Positions 21,839-35,100 are shown, counted from the first letter of the stretch. The stretch: 64,000 nucleotides of DNA from Acanthaster planci (GCF_001949145.1 NW_019091424.1:829069-893068), one strand, 5' to 3'. The notes: generated by a model not told the origin, from the sequence alone. Numbers and translations are program-made.

Positions 21839-24800
21839 CTGAAAAGGGAAAGTAAAAGAAACTCATGAAAAATAGCCACACAAGCCAAAGTTATAATCTG
21901 CTATTGTGCAAGCAGCAAAGTTTTATATTTTGATTATACACGTACACGTATGCATCCGCATGTAGTCCGACAACGTAAAGGTAGTAGTGGGACTGTACAC
22001 AGAGACATATATGTGGCTCTGCAAAAATGGCCCTTGGGCTCTCATGTGACAAATTGATTGTAAGTGATGCCTATGGATAGAGAAGCATTATAATAAGGAT
22101 TAAATTTATGCATTTTGACCTCTGTCCCATGCTCTATTCCCGAAATACAGTAAAATTTAGAATTGATCTCTGGCAGGTGCATGGAACGGTCTGTTACAGA
22201 GGCAGAGCATGACTGAAGGGCCTTGTTTGAAGAGTGGGTCACATATGTTCTTTTTCCTTTCAAATCACTCACATCATTAGAAGTCAATATTCCATCAATA
22301 ACAAGTCATCTAGAGTCGAAAGTCATGTTGCAAGCTGTGAACTGTGAAATTCCTGTACATTCTCTGTTGTTACATGTAGGAACTAACTCCCTTCTACAGT
22401 GTTCAATTTAGCGATGGTCCATTGGCCAAATGACAGTTGAAATCGCCTCTTGAGAAGTCTCCCTAAATGGCCTGGCTTGCCAGCCGAACAGTTGCAACAA
22501 ATGCAATAAACAGATCCAGTTCGTTTATAAAGGATGGAGCTCAGCTGACAAAGGCTTAAAATGCATTACATCATCAACTTAGTTTTTGACCTCAAATGCA
22601 CTTTTTTTGGCGTTGTGGCCTTCCAACGGCAGCATATGATTGCCACGTATGGCCAAACCAGCCCAGTTGACAGACGTACATGTACCTGGTGCACCGTATC
22701 ATATGAGGCATGCATGTGGTTGGCTTCTGTTTGCAATACATACAATTTAAACATGGTAAAAGAACTTTGAAAAAAAAGTTAAGGGCAAACATGCTGAATC
22801 TGCACACTACCAAGAGTCTGCCGCAGTAAGACCCCTTCTTGAGTGTACGGTCAACACGTTGCCACGACTAAGCGCATTTCGTATGTAATTTGACATATTT
22901 GAAGGTGTTCACTCCACCACATACAAAAACATCCTCTTGACTCACTCACAATAAGCAATTTGCATTTTTATCCAAGATGAACAAACATTTTCAAAATTTG
23001 AAGTTTCCCTCATACAGCACAGTTAGCAAATGAGACTATTCTGACTATTTATCCCATAATGCACTACGAAAAGGCCTCTCCATGACAACCACTTGGCGGA
23101 GCACTGCGCTGAAAATCGCCTGCATTCCCTTGCCTAATGCGCACATGCATCCATCCTAGTTGTTAAGAAGTCTCAGATACGTCACTTTAACCCCCCCCCC
23201 AACCTCCACTGGCTAGATACATGTCAAGTACCTTTACTCTCACCTTCCAGTGAAATCCCGGGGGGACTTTCCAGCTAACAATGTCAACCCTCAATGCGCC
23301 CTCAAACTTTACGTTGATGAAACTCTTCCCTGGTAGCAAACATAGGAAAATAGACTTATCAAACAAATACATCTTTATTAACAAGAGAACAAAATAGTTC
23401 TGATCAAACTGCCCAAGATACGTGTACGTGTACAAGAACGTGTTACATCAGAAGATTCAGCTACTTCAAACTTCTTGCTTTGCATTCACTCAAATTCTTT
23501 GCTATCAAAAATGAAATTGCACACACAAAAACGCAGTTCACCGGTCACTGCACTGTCCAAAGCTAATATCTCATTTCCAATATTTAACACCTCACATGCA
23601 ACTACTGACATGACAAATCTGTTCTTGACTTACTCACATCTGGCATACATGTGTACAAGTGCTCAATAGGACTATTGATAACAAATTCTCAATACTCAAG
23701 AATCAGTTTCCTTAATACCATGCAAAGGTGCCACCAGCCTCCAGATCGGCCTGAGACGTTAAAGGGACTTGCTTTAAATATAGCCTTTTACTGGTGTGAG
23801 TGTACATGCATGTGTGGGTACCGGGTACACTGGTTAACTGCAAACTGTACTGAGGCACACCTAAACTCAAGTAATTTGAAAGACATAAAAATTATAAAAA
23901 GAAAGTTGCAAGACATGAACAACTATTTGAACAAAAACACTGTACACAGAAAACAAGAAAAAAGGAAATCAGACAGAACAAAGAAAGAGCAAAAGTTAAT
24001 GAGACTGAACTGCTCAATGTCTATTCCATCAGTGCTCAGGAAGATACATGTATACATTCCATGTATACGTACATGTAGTTTGGTTTACATGTACGTGTAC
24101 ATCTACAGAAAGTTGATTATCTTATCTTCTTTGAACTACCATTTCGAGGGCTCTAGTCTTCTGGTCTACTAAAAGTTCCATTTGTGGAAGTGAGTTGTCA
24201 AGGAAGTCTGCATTGGTTAACAGTGGCACCAAACTTTCGTTTTCCTGTTGTTTCTTTTCTTTACATTGAACATGTTGGTGTAAATGTCAACACATTGTTC
24301 ATGATTGCTGGATAAGGAACGCAGACTGACAGAACTTGTGTGAAGTCAAAGACTTTATGTAACCCTAACCCTCCTCAATCCTCCAAAATCCTTTGGGCGA
24401 TTTGGGAGGATTTTGGAGAATAGAGGGTGAATGGCAAAAGTGCATGGCTGATTGCGAAGGATGCCATGCGTGAAGGTTGCGGGTTAGACCTTGTGTTGTT
24501 CTTGCCCAGTCATGCATAAATTCAATCCGATATTTCTTTCGAATCAACTGCACTACTCAAGAATGCCATTCACACTGCCACAACATAATGACAGGAATTG
24601 CCGGAGGAATTTGAAGGATTGAGGCAGTAGGCACACCTCCTCGTAATATTTTCAAGACATTTTGGAGGATTTCAGAGGGTCTCTAGCAAAAAAGGCCTGG
24701 GGGTTAAGGTTAATGTACATCTAGCTGCTAGGAGCAAAACATGCAAAGACTGCTGCCACTGACAACCAAAGTAGTGGTGCCTGTCATGGCACTGACGTAT

Positions 24801-27069
24801 GCAAGCTGCCAATGCAAAACAATAAGACAACGATCTTCGCACTCAGTCATAAACACGGACGAGTTTCAGTGTAATGGTGTAATGTAGTGCAGCATTATCA
24901 GTCTCCTTTACTTCCCGAGTGGCTTACAGTTTTAACCCACTATGCCACAAGCATGACTAGAATCCCATGCATTTTTGTACAGACTTCATCCTGAAACAAG
25001 TTTTACGTTATTCCCATCAATTTATGTAAACGTAAGTCGTACAGAACCCAAATTTGCCATGACTGTGCAACAAGCTTGGCAAAGTGTGAAAGATCACGCA
25101 GACACACAGTTCAGCTCATGATGTATTGCCAAATTATATCATGGACACAGGCATGACTGCATGACGGGGCAGGCCCGGCTCTGCTCACTGAACAATTAAC
25201 ACGTAGGCAGGGTGGGCTCACCAAAACAAGTGAAGTTCTTGCTATCTCTGGATACACAATGTAACTTAGACCACTGCCCTCGAATACCAATACATGTAAT
25301 GTGATAAGTGCTCAGAATAGGTGAACTTCGGCGCAACACGAAGCCACATCTGACGAGTGGGTACCGGCATGACATGTGAAAGTGTTTCTCGCAGGCGCGG
25401 AGAGCATGCGGAAGGGCGCCCTCATTCAACAATTAGACTGATGCTAGCCAAACGTTAAAAATGCGCACTGAGGCCGAGTTCGGGCGCCTTGTTCTTACTT
25501 TCAATCGTCTGATCCTATTAAGAATTGAAGCTGACACATATACAGCCTCTTTTTTTTCAACGCGGAAGTGCGCAGATCGACGCTAAAAGCGTCGTATTGG
25601 GATCCATCTATGAGCTGACTGGGAGTACTGGAGTGTGACGGATCCTTCTGTGTAGTCAGGTGGAACGAGGATGCAGCTGATGGATCCACCTGGGTACTGA
25701 TGCATGTCAGTTGGTGATGGGCTGTGGCGGGGGAAGGTTGCCTGGGTATAGGAGACCTATGGGCGGGGGGGNGCTAGGGTATGAAGCGTGGAATTTTAAT
25801 GTGATCTGCAAATTTGCCTTCCAAATCCCTGTCCCTGTGGCGAAGGGGAGGGGGCTGGCTTCTGCATCACACGAGCGGGGGGGGGACCTGTCCGAGTCTC
25901 CTCCCCTAACACACCCAATCCCATAGCCACTCATAAACATGGCCGCACTTTGTGATACCTGTATTTAACTTTCTCGGTATGTTTTTTATGTGCCGATGAT
26001 CTTCAGCCAGTTTTGTATTGCTGGTTTTGCTCTCGTCTGATCCGTTTTGAAAACCCTTACTTTAGGCTTCCCTCCTGAAGCCGCATAGCACTCAAGGTTT
26101 AATTATTGACCTGATAACGTGGAGTTATCGATCCAAGTTAGTATTCTCAGGTAGACCATTCATTATGCCAATCCACAGTGTGTTTCGAAATAAGGTTAGG
26201 ATGAGGTTTGCCCTGTTAATTCAAGGAAACTAGTGTGATGTCTTTTCTTATTACAATTTTATTATTATCTTTTGTTACAGCATCAAAGTTATGAAGGGGT
26301 TTGTCATGAAAGTGCCTTCTTAATCCTAAATTAAAAGTGAAAGACTTAAATGTATTGTGAAAAATTATAACCATTCTTACGTTTCATGTGAAAATATATA
26401 CATTCAGGAGGAATTTTCAATTTAACCTTATAATAAATCCAATACTGAAAATACTGTCATTTATGGCTTAAAATTTCGAAAATGGTTTCCAATTTTACCA
26501 AAATCTCCAGTGCTGCATTGTAACATTAACTTTTTACTGACCTATGATAGCCAAGCTATTAGGGCATAGGCCCCACAGACCACAACTGACCACCGTTTCC
26601 TTAACTTTGGTAATCTGTCAAGTGTTCCTGTCTAATTTTGCCGACGTGTGATGAATTACGCTCAGTGTGGTAGCAGTTGTGGGTGAAAAAATGGTTTCCT
26701 CTTGAGGTTCCCAGGTTCAGTGGGATTAATATTTGCCCTCGATCGGTCCAATCGTCCTGCGCAGTAGCTGTTCGTGACGTACTTGATAATAGTGCGCGCT
26801 CTCAAAACAGCGATAACTGATTTCAATAACCTCTTTGGTTCAAGGTTCCTGTAAAGTACTTACAAATGTCCATGTACATGGTGTACATAGTACATGTAGG
26901 TACATGTACGTGTACTAACGACACCAACTACGTGTATTATGCGACGGCGTAGCAAGGGTGACAAAGGTCATTGCTGCTCTGCAGGTTTCACATGACATCG
27001 ACGACAATTTAATTCACATCGTTGCCATCCAGTCTTTGCCCTTCAGTTGAGCAGACCTTAGCCTAAGAC
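21839..27069. other. Upstream/intronic region of the zinc-finger gene; no other gene seen
   Basis: This must contain the intron before the single coding exon of the zinc-finger gene and its promoter. One possible minus-strand 5' UTR exon ends at ATTGAAA|gtaaga near 25,499, but nothing else supports it. The region holds many TACATGTA-type palindromes (about 24,040-24,110 and 26,870-26,920), a foldback near 24,380, one ambiguous base at 25,772 and several G- or C-runs. Confidence 0.4.
24376..24420. repeat. Short perfect foldback
   Basis: Arms 'ctccaaaatcc' (about 24381-24391) and 'ggattttggag' (about 24408-24418) are exact inverse complements around a 16-bp loop. Related words ('ttggaggatttcagagg') recur near 24,660, which suggests a degraded mobile foldback element. 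Confidence 0.5.
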
Positions 27070-29421
27070 ATGGAAAATGACAACATCAAGACAGGTAGGA
27101 CTAGCTTAATTTCCTCTTCAAGGACTTTTTTAAGGACCGGTGACAACGAGAATAGCCTAGTGTTGACAAATTATTGAGGGGGGAACAGGAGCCTGACTCG
27201 AAGTTTGGGAGAGCTACAATATTGTTATTTTTGAGTACGCAGTTACGTGTGTGGGGGATCACTCCACAGCGTATGCACGTAAACACGAGGTTTATTGTAA
27301 GACGAGGTTTGTTGGAGAGTCCCTTCGAACTCGACGGTACATACGGCCTTGGGAATGAAAATTCCCTCTGCTGTGTAGTGCATGTAGTTTATCTGGCAAG
27401 CGGTGCCGTGATTGCGCCATCGTATGGGATATTCGGTTAATGTTGCACACTGAGTGGAGCATTGCGTTAAAGTAAGACCTTGATAGAAAGCCAAAATTTG
27501 TACTGAATGATACCAAATTCTTTAACTTTTTTTTCAGATTTGCTTCGCAACGAGATTTCCCCCCATGAAGACAGTCCTCCTCCGTACAGTGTAAGTGATG
27601 TTATCATGAAAAGCAGTCCACTGTCACTTGTGCAGAGAGCTTCGTGGAGCCCCGCCCACGAACAAATTTAGGAATGGCACTGATCTTACGTCAGTATTTG
27701 GTATCTTTTAACAATCACGCCTTTTTCCCCCCAAGACCAACGTGGAAAGCTCTTATTTAGCGCCCTCCGTCGGTCCACCGCTCCACCAGCCTGCAAGTCC
27801 TAGTTCAGCGCCCTCTCTCAGCCAACAGCCACATCAACAATTTCACCACCAACAAACTCACGTGCATCAGGTGATTGATATTTTTTGTAATAAAAAACAA
27901 GCTATCTAAACCCAGTTTCCCAAATCCAAATCTACCCCTTCATCTCCCCCCGGCTGTCAATAAAAGAAGCAAACCCTGAGTCATAATAACCGGGAATGTC
28001 AGTGTGGTACATGTAATACTGCAGATCGGTTGGCTTGGCATCATTTAAAGGAGGTAGAAAGCCAATTTCAGGGTGGAGTTGAAGCATTTTTGAGAGCTCA
28101 CTTCAATTTGAATTTGCCCAATTAATTATGGGATAGCTCGTTCATGTTGTCAAGATGCCACATACCATGAGTGCGACTTTTTAATCACAATCAAAATGAC
28201 GTCAACAGAGGAGTTTGCGACTTTGGGTTCACTCAAAAAAAATGGCTCCTTGAATCTCTACTCTCCTACAGTCCGTTCCTCCTTATCCGCACGGCGTGCA
28301 AGTTGTACAGCAGGTCGGGGTATCGTCTTGTCCAGCTGATCAAGTATTTGCTCAAGAAGAATGCTTCGCGGAGTGTGTCCGCTTTTGGTGGTGCCGCCCC
28401 ATCGGCTGGTTGGCGAAAGGAGAGCTGTCAAGGGTATGTGTGACAGTGTGACAGTGGCGTGGCCAGGGGGGGGGGCTTCGGACACGTGCCCCCCCCCACA
28501 TACACAAATTCCCGGTGCCCCCCCCCAAAAAAAACCGAATGAATGGAACTTGAACAAGGCTAACAAAAACTTGCCCAAAAAAACCACACCACTGAAAGCT
28601 GGTACCCGCCAAATAGATGCTGGTGCCCCCTTTGTGCCTTGTGTCATCGCTGCAGTGCGGATCTTGTACAGCAGCAAGAATAATCCCGGGGCCTGTCGCC
28701 AGGGTCCAGATCCCGATCAGCAATCTGAACGATGAGTTGTTCTATTCATCCGGCAAGTATTGCGTCAGTGAACCAACATCCGGATCACTGATCGCGATCG
28801 GCAGATCTGCGTGAATCAAACAGCCGGTCGTCTGATCAGTGGATCGTTGATAGTCGCTTCTTCAAGAATTTTTTGTCCCAATGCACGTGCACTAGCAGTG
28901 CAAAATTGAATGTTCCATCCTGTAAATGGAGATAGATCGATCGAATTTCCATCTAAACAAAAGGGATGCATTGAATGATTAACTCTAGGATTTTATTTAC
29001 AAGATGCAGGGATTTGTGAAAAAAAGTCATCCCGCCGTTTTATGAAATATAAGACGAACGTGTTTATGTTAAAGTGTTTCTTTCGACGCGTGAGGATCGC
29101 GACAGATGTTCCATTCCATGAGGTGAAGGCCACTACATATGAAGCAATATTTTGATGTAATACTGGAAATTTCCGTCGATTTATAAGATCTGGTTTTACT
29201 TTGTTTTGTATTTTTGTTCTTCGTCATGTTTCGTTTGTTAATGATTTGTTTTTCTTACTTTACAGGCCAGGACGCTGTACTTGGCCGGTGATTACCAAGA
29301 AGCGCAAGCGGCAGCTCGGTGCGCGAACGTCTGGAGCACGGTGGGACTTATCTCGGGTCTAGTCGTGGTTGCCGCTGTGATCGTTGCCGTGTACTTCATT
29401 GTGGCCTATGGCATCAGTTAA
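27070..29421 (+). CDS. CD225/dispanin family membrane protein (IFITM/PRRT1-like), 176 aa, five exons
   Basis: Exons 27070-27094, 27538-27590, 27736-27870, 28272-28433 and 29266-29421 join with consistent phases and good GT/AG borders. The N-terminal half is Pro/Gln/His-rich and cytosolic in type, with a PPPY motif (exon 2), the signature bound by WW domains of NEDD4-type ubiquitin ligases. The C-terminal half is the CD225 domain: a first hydrophobic, cysteine-flanked segment (CFAECVRFWWCRPIGWLAKG), the conserved loop with AGDYQEAQAAA, and a second, clear transmembrane helix (VGLISGLVVVAAVIVAVYFI) ending four residues after the membrane. Family members sit in plasma or endosomal membranes. Some restrict viral entry, others act at synapses or in trafficking, and which applies here is unknown. 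The first hydrophobic segment is shorter and more polar than usual. Two AATAAA signals follow at 29510 and 29528. Confidence 0.88.
28686..28835. repeat. MITE-like element in intron 4 of the dispanin gene
   Basis: The left end 'ggggcctgtcgccaggg' with 'cagatcccgatcag', and the right end 'ggatcactgatcgcgatc' with 'gcgtgaatcaaacagcc', are imperfect inverse complements. The right end closely matches the terminal repeats of the element at 37903-38047 in TAF8 intron 1. It is a diverged copy of the same short non-coding family. Confidence 0.55.
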
Positions 29422-29509
29422 CTTTAAAACAAGACATTCGTTTCACTGAGTGCTTAACCCAGTGACCGGTTGCTAGATGTACACATCCTGCATTGACATG
29501 CTGTAGAAA

Positions 29510-29533
29510 AATAAATACATGTAGATAAATAAA
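29510..29533 (+). terminator. Paired poly(A) signals of the + strand dispanin gene
   Basis: AATAAA occurs at 29510-29515 and again at 29528-29533, about 90-110 bp after the TAA at 29419-29421. The second runs straight into a genomic A-tract of 13 bases. Confidence 0.65.
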
Positions 29534-31145
29534 AAAAAAAAAATAGGAATCTGATGATTTCATCCTGGCAATGTTAGGTTAAGTACGATTTTTTTTACGC
29601 ATCACGCGAGTCCGACAGTGAAGACAGCAGGCGCAGCGCTCATTGCAAGCCCCATTGCGCTGGCACGCTGGCACAAATATGACAGACAAGCAAAATAACC
29701 AGGACAAGGCCAGCCCTTCCCCAATCGGACGAGAGACTGGACACAGGCGCCACCCACCGTAATGATTAGCCACCCCAGATGAATGCAACTTGCCGCACTG
29801 CCAACCAACAAAACCAACTCCCAACCAATGTGGCGCTTTTCAGCCAATGAGGGGGTGCTTCTGCTCAAATGAAATACCAGCAGCTGTATACCGTCAAATC
29901 TGCTGAAAGTATGGTATAATGAAATTTCACATGCGATCATAGCTAACTTAGCTAGCTTAGCTAACTTAAATGAATGTTCGGTAGACGATATAATTTATTG
30001 TACTATAAATTGGTTTTATTCAACAGTTCATACCCAACCATCGAGATGATGATCGAAATGTATGGCTGGTATTTCAGAACAAACAGAAATTTAGTTAATA
30101 ATGAGCGCGACAAATTCACATGTACATATACATCAAAACTTTTAGAATGCTACAACAAAAGGTTTTCAGAATGAGACTAGACCAGTGGAAGAATTTCTTC
30201 AATAGCAGGCCCATTTACTGTGCGTAATTAAAACAAATTCATAATTGTATACTTGAGAATTATTTACATTATCAGTTTCAAAATACTAAATATTACGGTT
30301 GATTTTTCTATCATGGTGAACTAGTTTAGCCTTTTTTGCATAGCCTAAGTCCGCTTAAAGAGCGGTACATGTTTAGAATAAGAAGGTATTTTTTTCACGA
30401 GCCTGAATTCTGTATTTCACAAAAAATGACAATTATTTTTGCTAGAAAAATCTAAAATATTACTCCTCAAGTAATCGCCAAGAGGATTCAGATATTTTGC
30501 TAGCTTTTAAACAAGTTATTTTATATAAAACTGAGGGGTTTGGAACAAAAAAGGTAGTGACTAAATAGAAAGTACACGTGTAATTATTAATTAGATATAA
30601 TCGTGTTACCATAGAAATAAAAAAAATTACAATTTTTAATCAAAAGGGTTTGCATGCCATACATGTATGTGAACATTTACATAATTAATTTTTAACGTAA
30701 TGTCTAATCACTGCTGCCTTTGTGCTCCTTTCCCTCTATTCGAGTAAATCACAGAAGTATAAAATTGACACTGTCTCTAAACAAACCTCCAACGTTTACT
30801 AATTCGACACAAAGCCTCTTATTTCTCTTTTTCACTTCATGGTAAGAGATCATTAGTTTTAAACTCTACCATATGCTCCATCGGTTTGATTCACCCCATT
30901 GCTTGGTCAAAAAGAACACTTTCTCGGGTCGAAATGAGCCGGAAAATGTCTTCGTTGACTTAGAGAAGTGTTCTTTTTGACCCAAATTATACAGCAAACC
31001 GTGGTGCCCAAACTGTCGTTTGAATGTCGGACTTACTTGTAGGGCGCCATCATCATCATGCAAAATAAGAGTCTGTTCTCTCTTGCTTTCGCAAAAGCAA
31101 CCCACGAGTGATCGTTGCTGCTGGGATGCATTGGGCGGGCTCAGC
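29534..31145. other. Intergenic space between two convergent dispanin genes
   Basis: No gene is seen. A stretch at about 29820-29885 ('gccaatgagggggtgcttct') resembles 33170-33215 ('accgatgagggagtgcttct') and marks a dispersed repeat. The remainder is AT-rich and should contain the 3' UTR of the minus-strand gene. Confidence 0.5.
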
Positions 31146-32168
31146 TCACAAATCAATGAAGGGACTTTCGTCATTGCCAAAGTAGTACCTGACCAACCAG
31201 TAAATGACGAGGAGAATAGCCATGAAGTAAACAGCGCCCCCAACGGCCACCGCTGTCAAGGCCCACTTGAGAGCGTCCATTGCGGCCAGTTCAGCGTACC
31301 AATCGTCACCCTTGCGAAGCTTCTCCCGAGTCTGGAGGGGTGGGTGGGGAGAGAATATCGTGTCAAAAATATCGTTCTTCGTGAATCTCACCTGGGTTTG
31401 TAAATCAGGGTCAAATGGCCACAGTAGGTGAACATGGGAGACTCGCAGAACGTTTTCTTCATTTCAATATATCTTTACTTAAAAGTTATCTGGTTCGTAT
31501 GTGACCTCGTCACGAAGGCGGACGCGCCACAATTTGCATGTTCCCATTGGACGATCGCTGAAGTTGCGTTAACTTCTGGTTCCACGGCTCCATGTAAGCT
31601 GCGATCAATGCATGTAACTCTACGTGCAGTGCATGCACAGTCCGGGCGTGGTTTAAACCGAAGTGGCGTCACACTTGCGAATCGGATTGAAAACGTGAGC
31701 GTATTGACAAGAATAATGAAATATGAACTGAATCTGCTTGCCCTGAAGAAGGTGCTCAGTTACCGAAAGATCGGCAATTACATGTTTCAGAGCACTGATT
31801 CCATATTATATTCTTGTCAATATTCTGAGCAAGGTGGTACGCAGCCCTTGTGTATATTTCTGAAAACGTGAGCGTATTGTCTCATGATGAAATTGGTCCT
31901 GACGCGCTGTACAGGTACAACGTTCAAATGAGTTTGGTCCCTCGAAGATCGATGTAACGGGATTTTAATGTGCGATGCTCAGGCTATCGCACACCAAGTT
32001 TCAGATTTCAATTTTGATGTCAAAGAAAAAGATGAAAAGACAACGGCCGTACCTTTGAGGACTTCCATATCGCCAGAATCCCGAAAACAGGGCAAAAGAA
32101 AAAGGACACAATGGAGAAGACAAAGTAATCCTTCTGGGGCTTCACCTCCTCAATGACATCTCCTTTGT
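31146..32168 (-). CDS. Second CD225/dispanin family membrane protein (IFITM-like), C-terminal two exons
   Basis: Minus-strand exons 32053-32168 and 31146-31331 join at AAG|ACT in phase 0. The first encodes the CD225 intramembrane segment (DYFVFSIVSFFFCPVFGILA) followed by IWKSSK. The second continues TREKLRKGDDW, the conserved cytosolic loop with the GD pair, then a long second transmembrane helix (about AVAVGGAVYFMAILLVIYWL), an acidic tail and a TGA at 31146-31148. The order and spacing match IFITM/dispanin proteins. The upstream exon must end in phase 1. One candidate is an ATG at 34767-34769 followed by one base and a donor (ATGG|gtaggt), giving a 101-residue protein. Another is a 27-bp exon at 34007-34033. 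Neither is proven. The gene lies tail to tail with the other dispanin gene, so local duplication with inversion is plausible, although their exon borders differ. Confidence 0.82.
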
Positions 32169-35100
32169 CTATAGACGAGGGGAAAAGAGAAAAAAGAGGA
32201 CAAAGCTTGTGAAGATATTGGTAGTATTGATTGCCTCTTAAAAGCTGGAGACGGCGCAGTTGGATATCATTTTTATTTGATACGGGCTTTCATTATATTC
32301 ATCGCGATAATCAAGGGCTGAGTTCGGGCGGCTTGTTCTCGTGTGCTCACGAACATCTCGATTTGTTGTTCTTGGGTCAGCCGCTCGAGCGTTGGGAACG
32401 TACACGGGTTATCGCTGGTAGTTAGTGACAAGCAACATGCAACATGGCGGCGTCCATCATTACGTTATTCGAGAGTTAATGTTTGGACAATTGGGCTGAA
32501 TTCTTTTCTGTTTAAACAGGAACATTCATTTCTGTGTTATGAAGAATAATTTATGATACTTTTTCAAAATTTCCTACTGTCCCTGGCTTTGTAAGCCATC
32601 ACTCTACTTTTTTTCATGTTTTTTTTTTGGAGCTGTTCAAAATCAAAATCTCACGAGTTTTTCCGTGTGTTCTTGTAAACCCTGACGAGGAGGTGGTGTG
32701 TGATCCTTTTCCGAGAACAGTGTTCTTGAGTCGTGTTCCCACCGTACGAGCGCGAGAACAAGAAACCCGTGTCAAGAACAGGCAGGCCGCCTGAACTCGA
32801 CCAAAGACAGCGATAAGATTCCTTAAAGGAACATTTCATAACCTGGGCAATTTATTTACATTTTTTCTCTTAAAATCACCATTTTATAAAATGTCTATGT
32901 GATTTAAAACGCGCACCTCTGTAATATTTCTGAACGTTTAGTAATATTCATCTTCCGTCAACATTTCTGGCAGATGTATTAAGTGCCTTAACTCAATAAT
33001 TCGGGAGCGATAATCAAAAGCAATGAACCCCAAGCAAGACCAAGAGAGGACGCTATTTTCTAGCAATCGTGGTGGCTGCTCTGGTCAGGACTGCACCTCG
33101 CTGGTTCACGAACGACTAATGCACACCTTACGGTCGCTAGCAGCAAAATGAACACTCCCGACCAACCTCGCTCTGCTTGACCGATGAGGGAGTGCTTCTG
33201 TTCTAATGGGTTACACGTCATAGCCCACCCTGCGAACCATTCACCATCAATATAAGCCACAGCAAACCTAACTCTGTACTTGGCTCAATAGTCGCAAAGA
33301 TACAATTAAGTATGGCGTGCACTATGCTGGAAAATATTGATTACATCGATATTGGCATATACATATAGCCCAAAGTCGACACTTAATGTCTGTTTAATGA
33401 TTACCGGTCAATGAAACCAATCAGTTGTTGCCATCAGCCATGGTGCACTGGCGTTTATTTGATCAACTTATATCATTTATTTTTGGTGGTCCAAAGTTTA
33501 TTTTATTGAAGGGCGTTAAAGTCTCTGGTAAAGTTGAAAGTGCAACCCTAACGCACACAGATTTATGAAAACGATACTGAATGAAGAAAATTAGCCCTTT
33601 AGTAAAAGCACAACTTGTCATAACCTCTTCTGAATTATATCACGGGGGGAAACAATTAGAAAATTAGGGCCTAAAAGAAATAATATGTACAAATCGTGAC
33701 CATTTTTATTGACCATAGGCCGATGGGTGTGGCGCTATACTTCTGATTACTGAAGCTTATGAAAATGGTTCGGTTTGTGATTCCCGGCTCTACAATTTCT
33801 TTCGATTGCCAATAAAGTCTTTTATGTACACGTTTCTCAGAAGATTAATTCCAAAAATGACAAGGAAAACGCCCCACTTATGGTAAACTTCAGTCAACAT
33901 TGTCATTTTTTAAATTTCTATTGTTTCACGATGGAGGCAATTCCAAGAAATGTTTTGCCATTTTGCATCTTAAATCGAGTGTCCTGTTCACATGCATCGA
34001 TCTTACCCAGACACGCACACATTTCAAAGTAAACTGGAGCAGCCGGCAACAAAGAACAGCACCAAACACAAATGTTTAATAATCTAAATATTGTTAAGTT
34101 CCAATTATTTTGAGGGTTTACTGTTGAGTGTAATTTCACTGTATTGCTCCTTGCAGCTCTAGGGGAAGACGACCTACCGGCATCCCAAAAAGTAGCATGT
34201 TATAGTAAAACATTTCAGTTAAGTTATTAAATATTTTTTTTCTTTTGAACGACTCGGTGAAAAAGAGCGTAGTGCCGAGAAAATTTCAGTGAGCGCTTTT
34301 TGGGTTGGGGTAGCTAAAACATTGAAAATATCTTCCTGTACTGTTTGTTTTCTTGGTCGATACGTTTTGGGACGTTCTGTGCTATTTGGAGAGGAAAAAA
34401 TGACGGAAAATTAAATAAAAATTAGCACTGAAACATAAAATTGCGATGAGAAAAATGAGAGGCAGATTTGCTTCCGTGCCCGTTAACGGCAGGACTGAGC
34501 CTTCCAGAGATAAGTAGGGATGGGAACAATTAAATGAAGATCTCAGAAGCTTTCACTGACTTTTTTTCTGCTCAATCCGGTCCACGCAGTGCCTTCCTCT
34601 CTCAATTAAAAGCCTCGAGACTTTAACGCTACACTTTCTAGATTCATTCTGGAATGATGCATTACAGGATGACGCTACCTTTGTTTACTATAGGCCTGTA
34701 AGGTGCATGTATTTGATTTTAACTTTGACCAAGCCCATCAAAGAGAAAAGTAGAGAGCAACCTACCCATGGTTAGGTTTCCACGTCGTCACTGGACAGAA
34801 GAAGTTGCAAACGCCGTGCCTTGTAGCACGTCGGTACCGGTGCCCAAAGTCGGTTGCACGGCAGACAAACTCCTCCCAAATGTTGTGTGATCAGTTGCCT
34901 AAATTCCACAGTGCGCTGTGGTGTACACGTAGATAACGTTAGCAACAACTTCTCACATGCAACAAATTACAATCCAGACCACTTCTGGTGGATTTTTGTA
35001 TCAAATAATTAAGGTGGGGTTCAAACTGCGGTTGGTACTTTGTAACTATGTATGTCTTATCTCTGAACCTTGCTCGGGCGATTGTGTGTACGTATTAGTA

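Noticed and set aside
23651-24172. 173-codon + strand open frame
   Set aside because: AT-rich sequence full of TACATGTA words, no domain, no splice or promoter evidence. It looks like chance.
24357-24372. Telomere-like (ccctaa)2
   Set aside because: Only two units, within range of chance in 64 kb.
28258-28735. Overlapping frames on both strands around dispanin exon 4
   Set aside because: They are shadows of the coding exon and of the G/C-run sequence after it.
33060-33260. 66-codon minus-strand frame tested as first exon of the second dispanin
   Set aside because: Its possible donor leaves phase 0, but phase 1 is needed, and the sequence overlaps a dispersed repeat also seen near 29,850.
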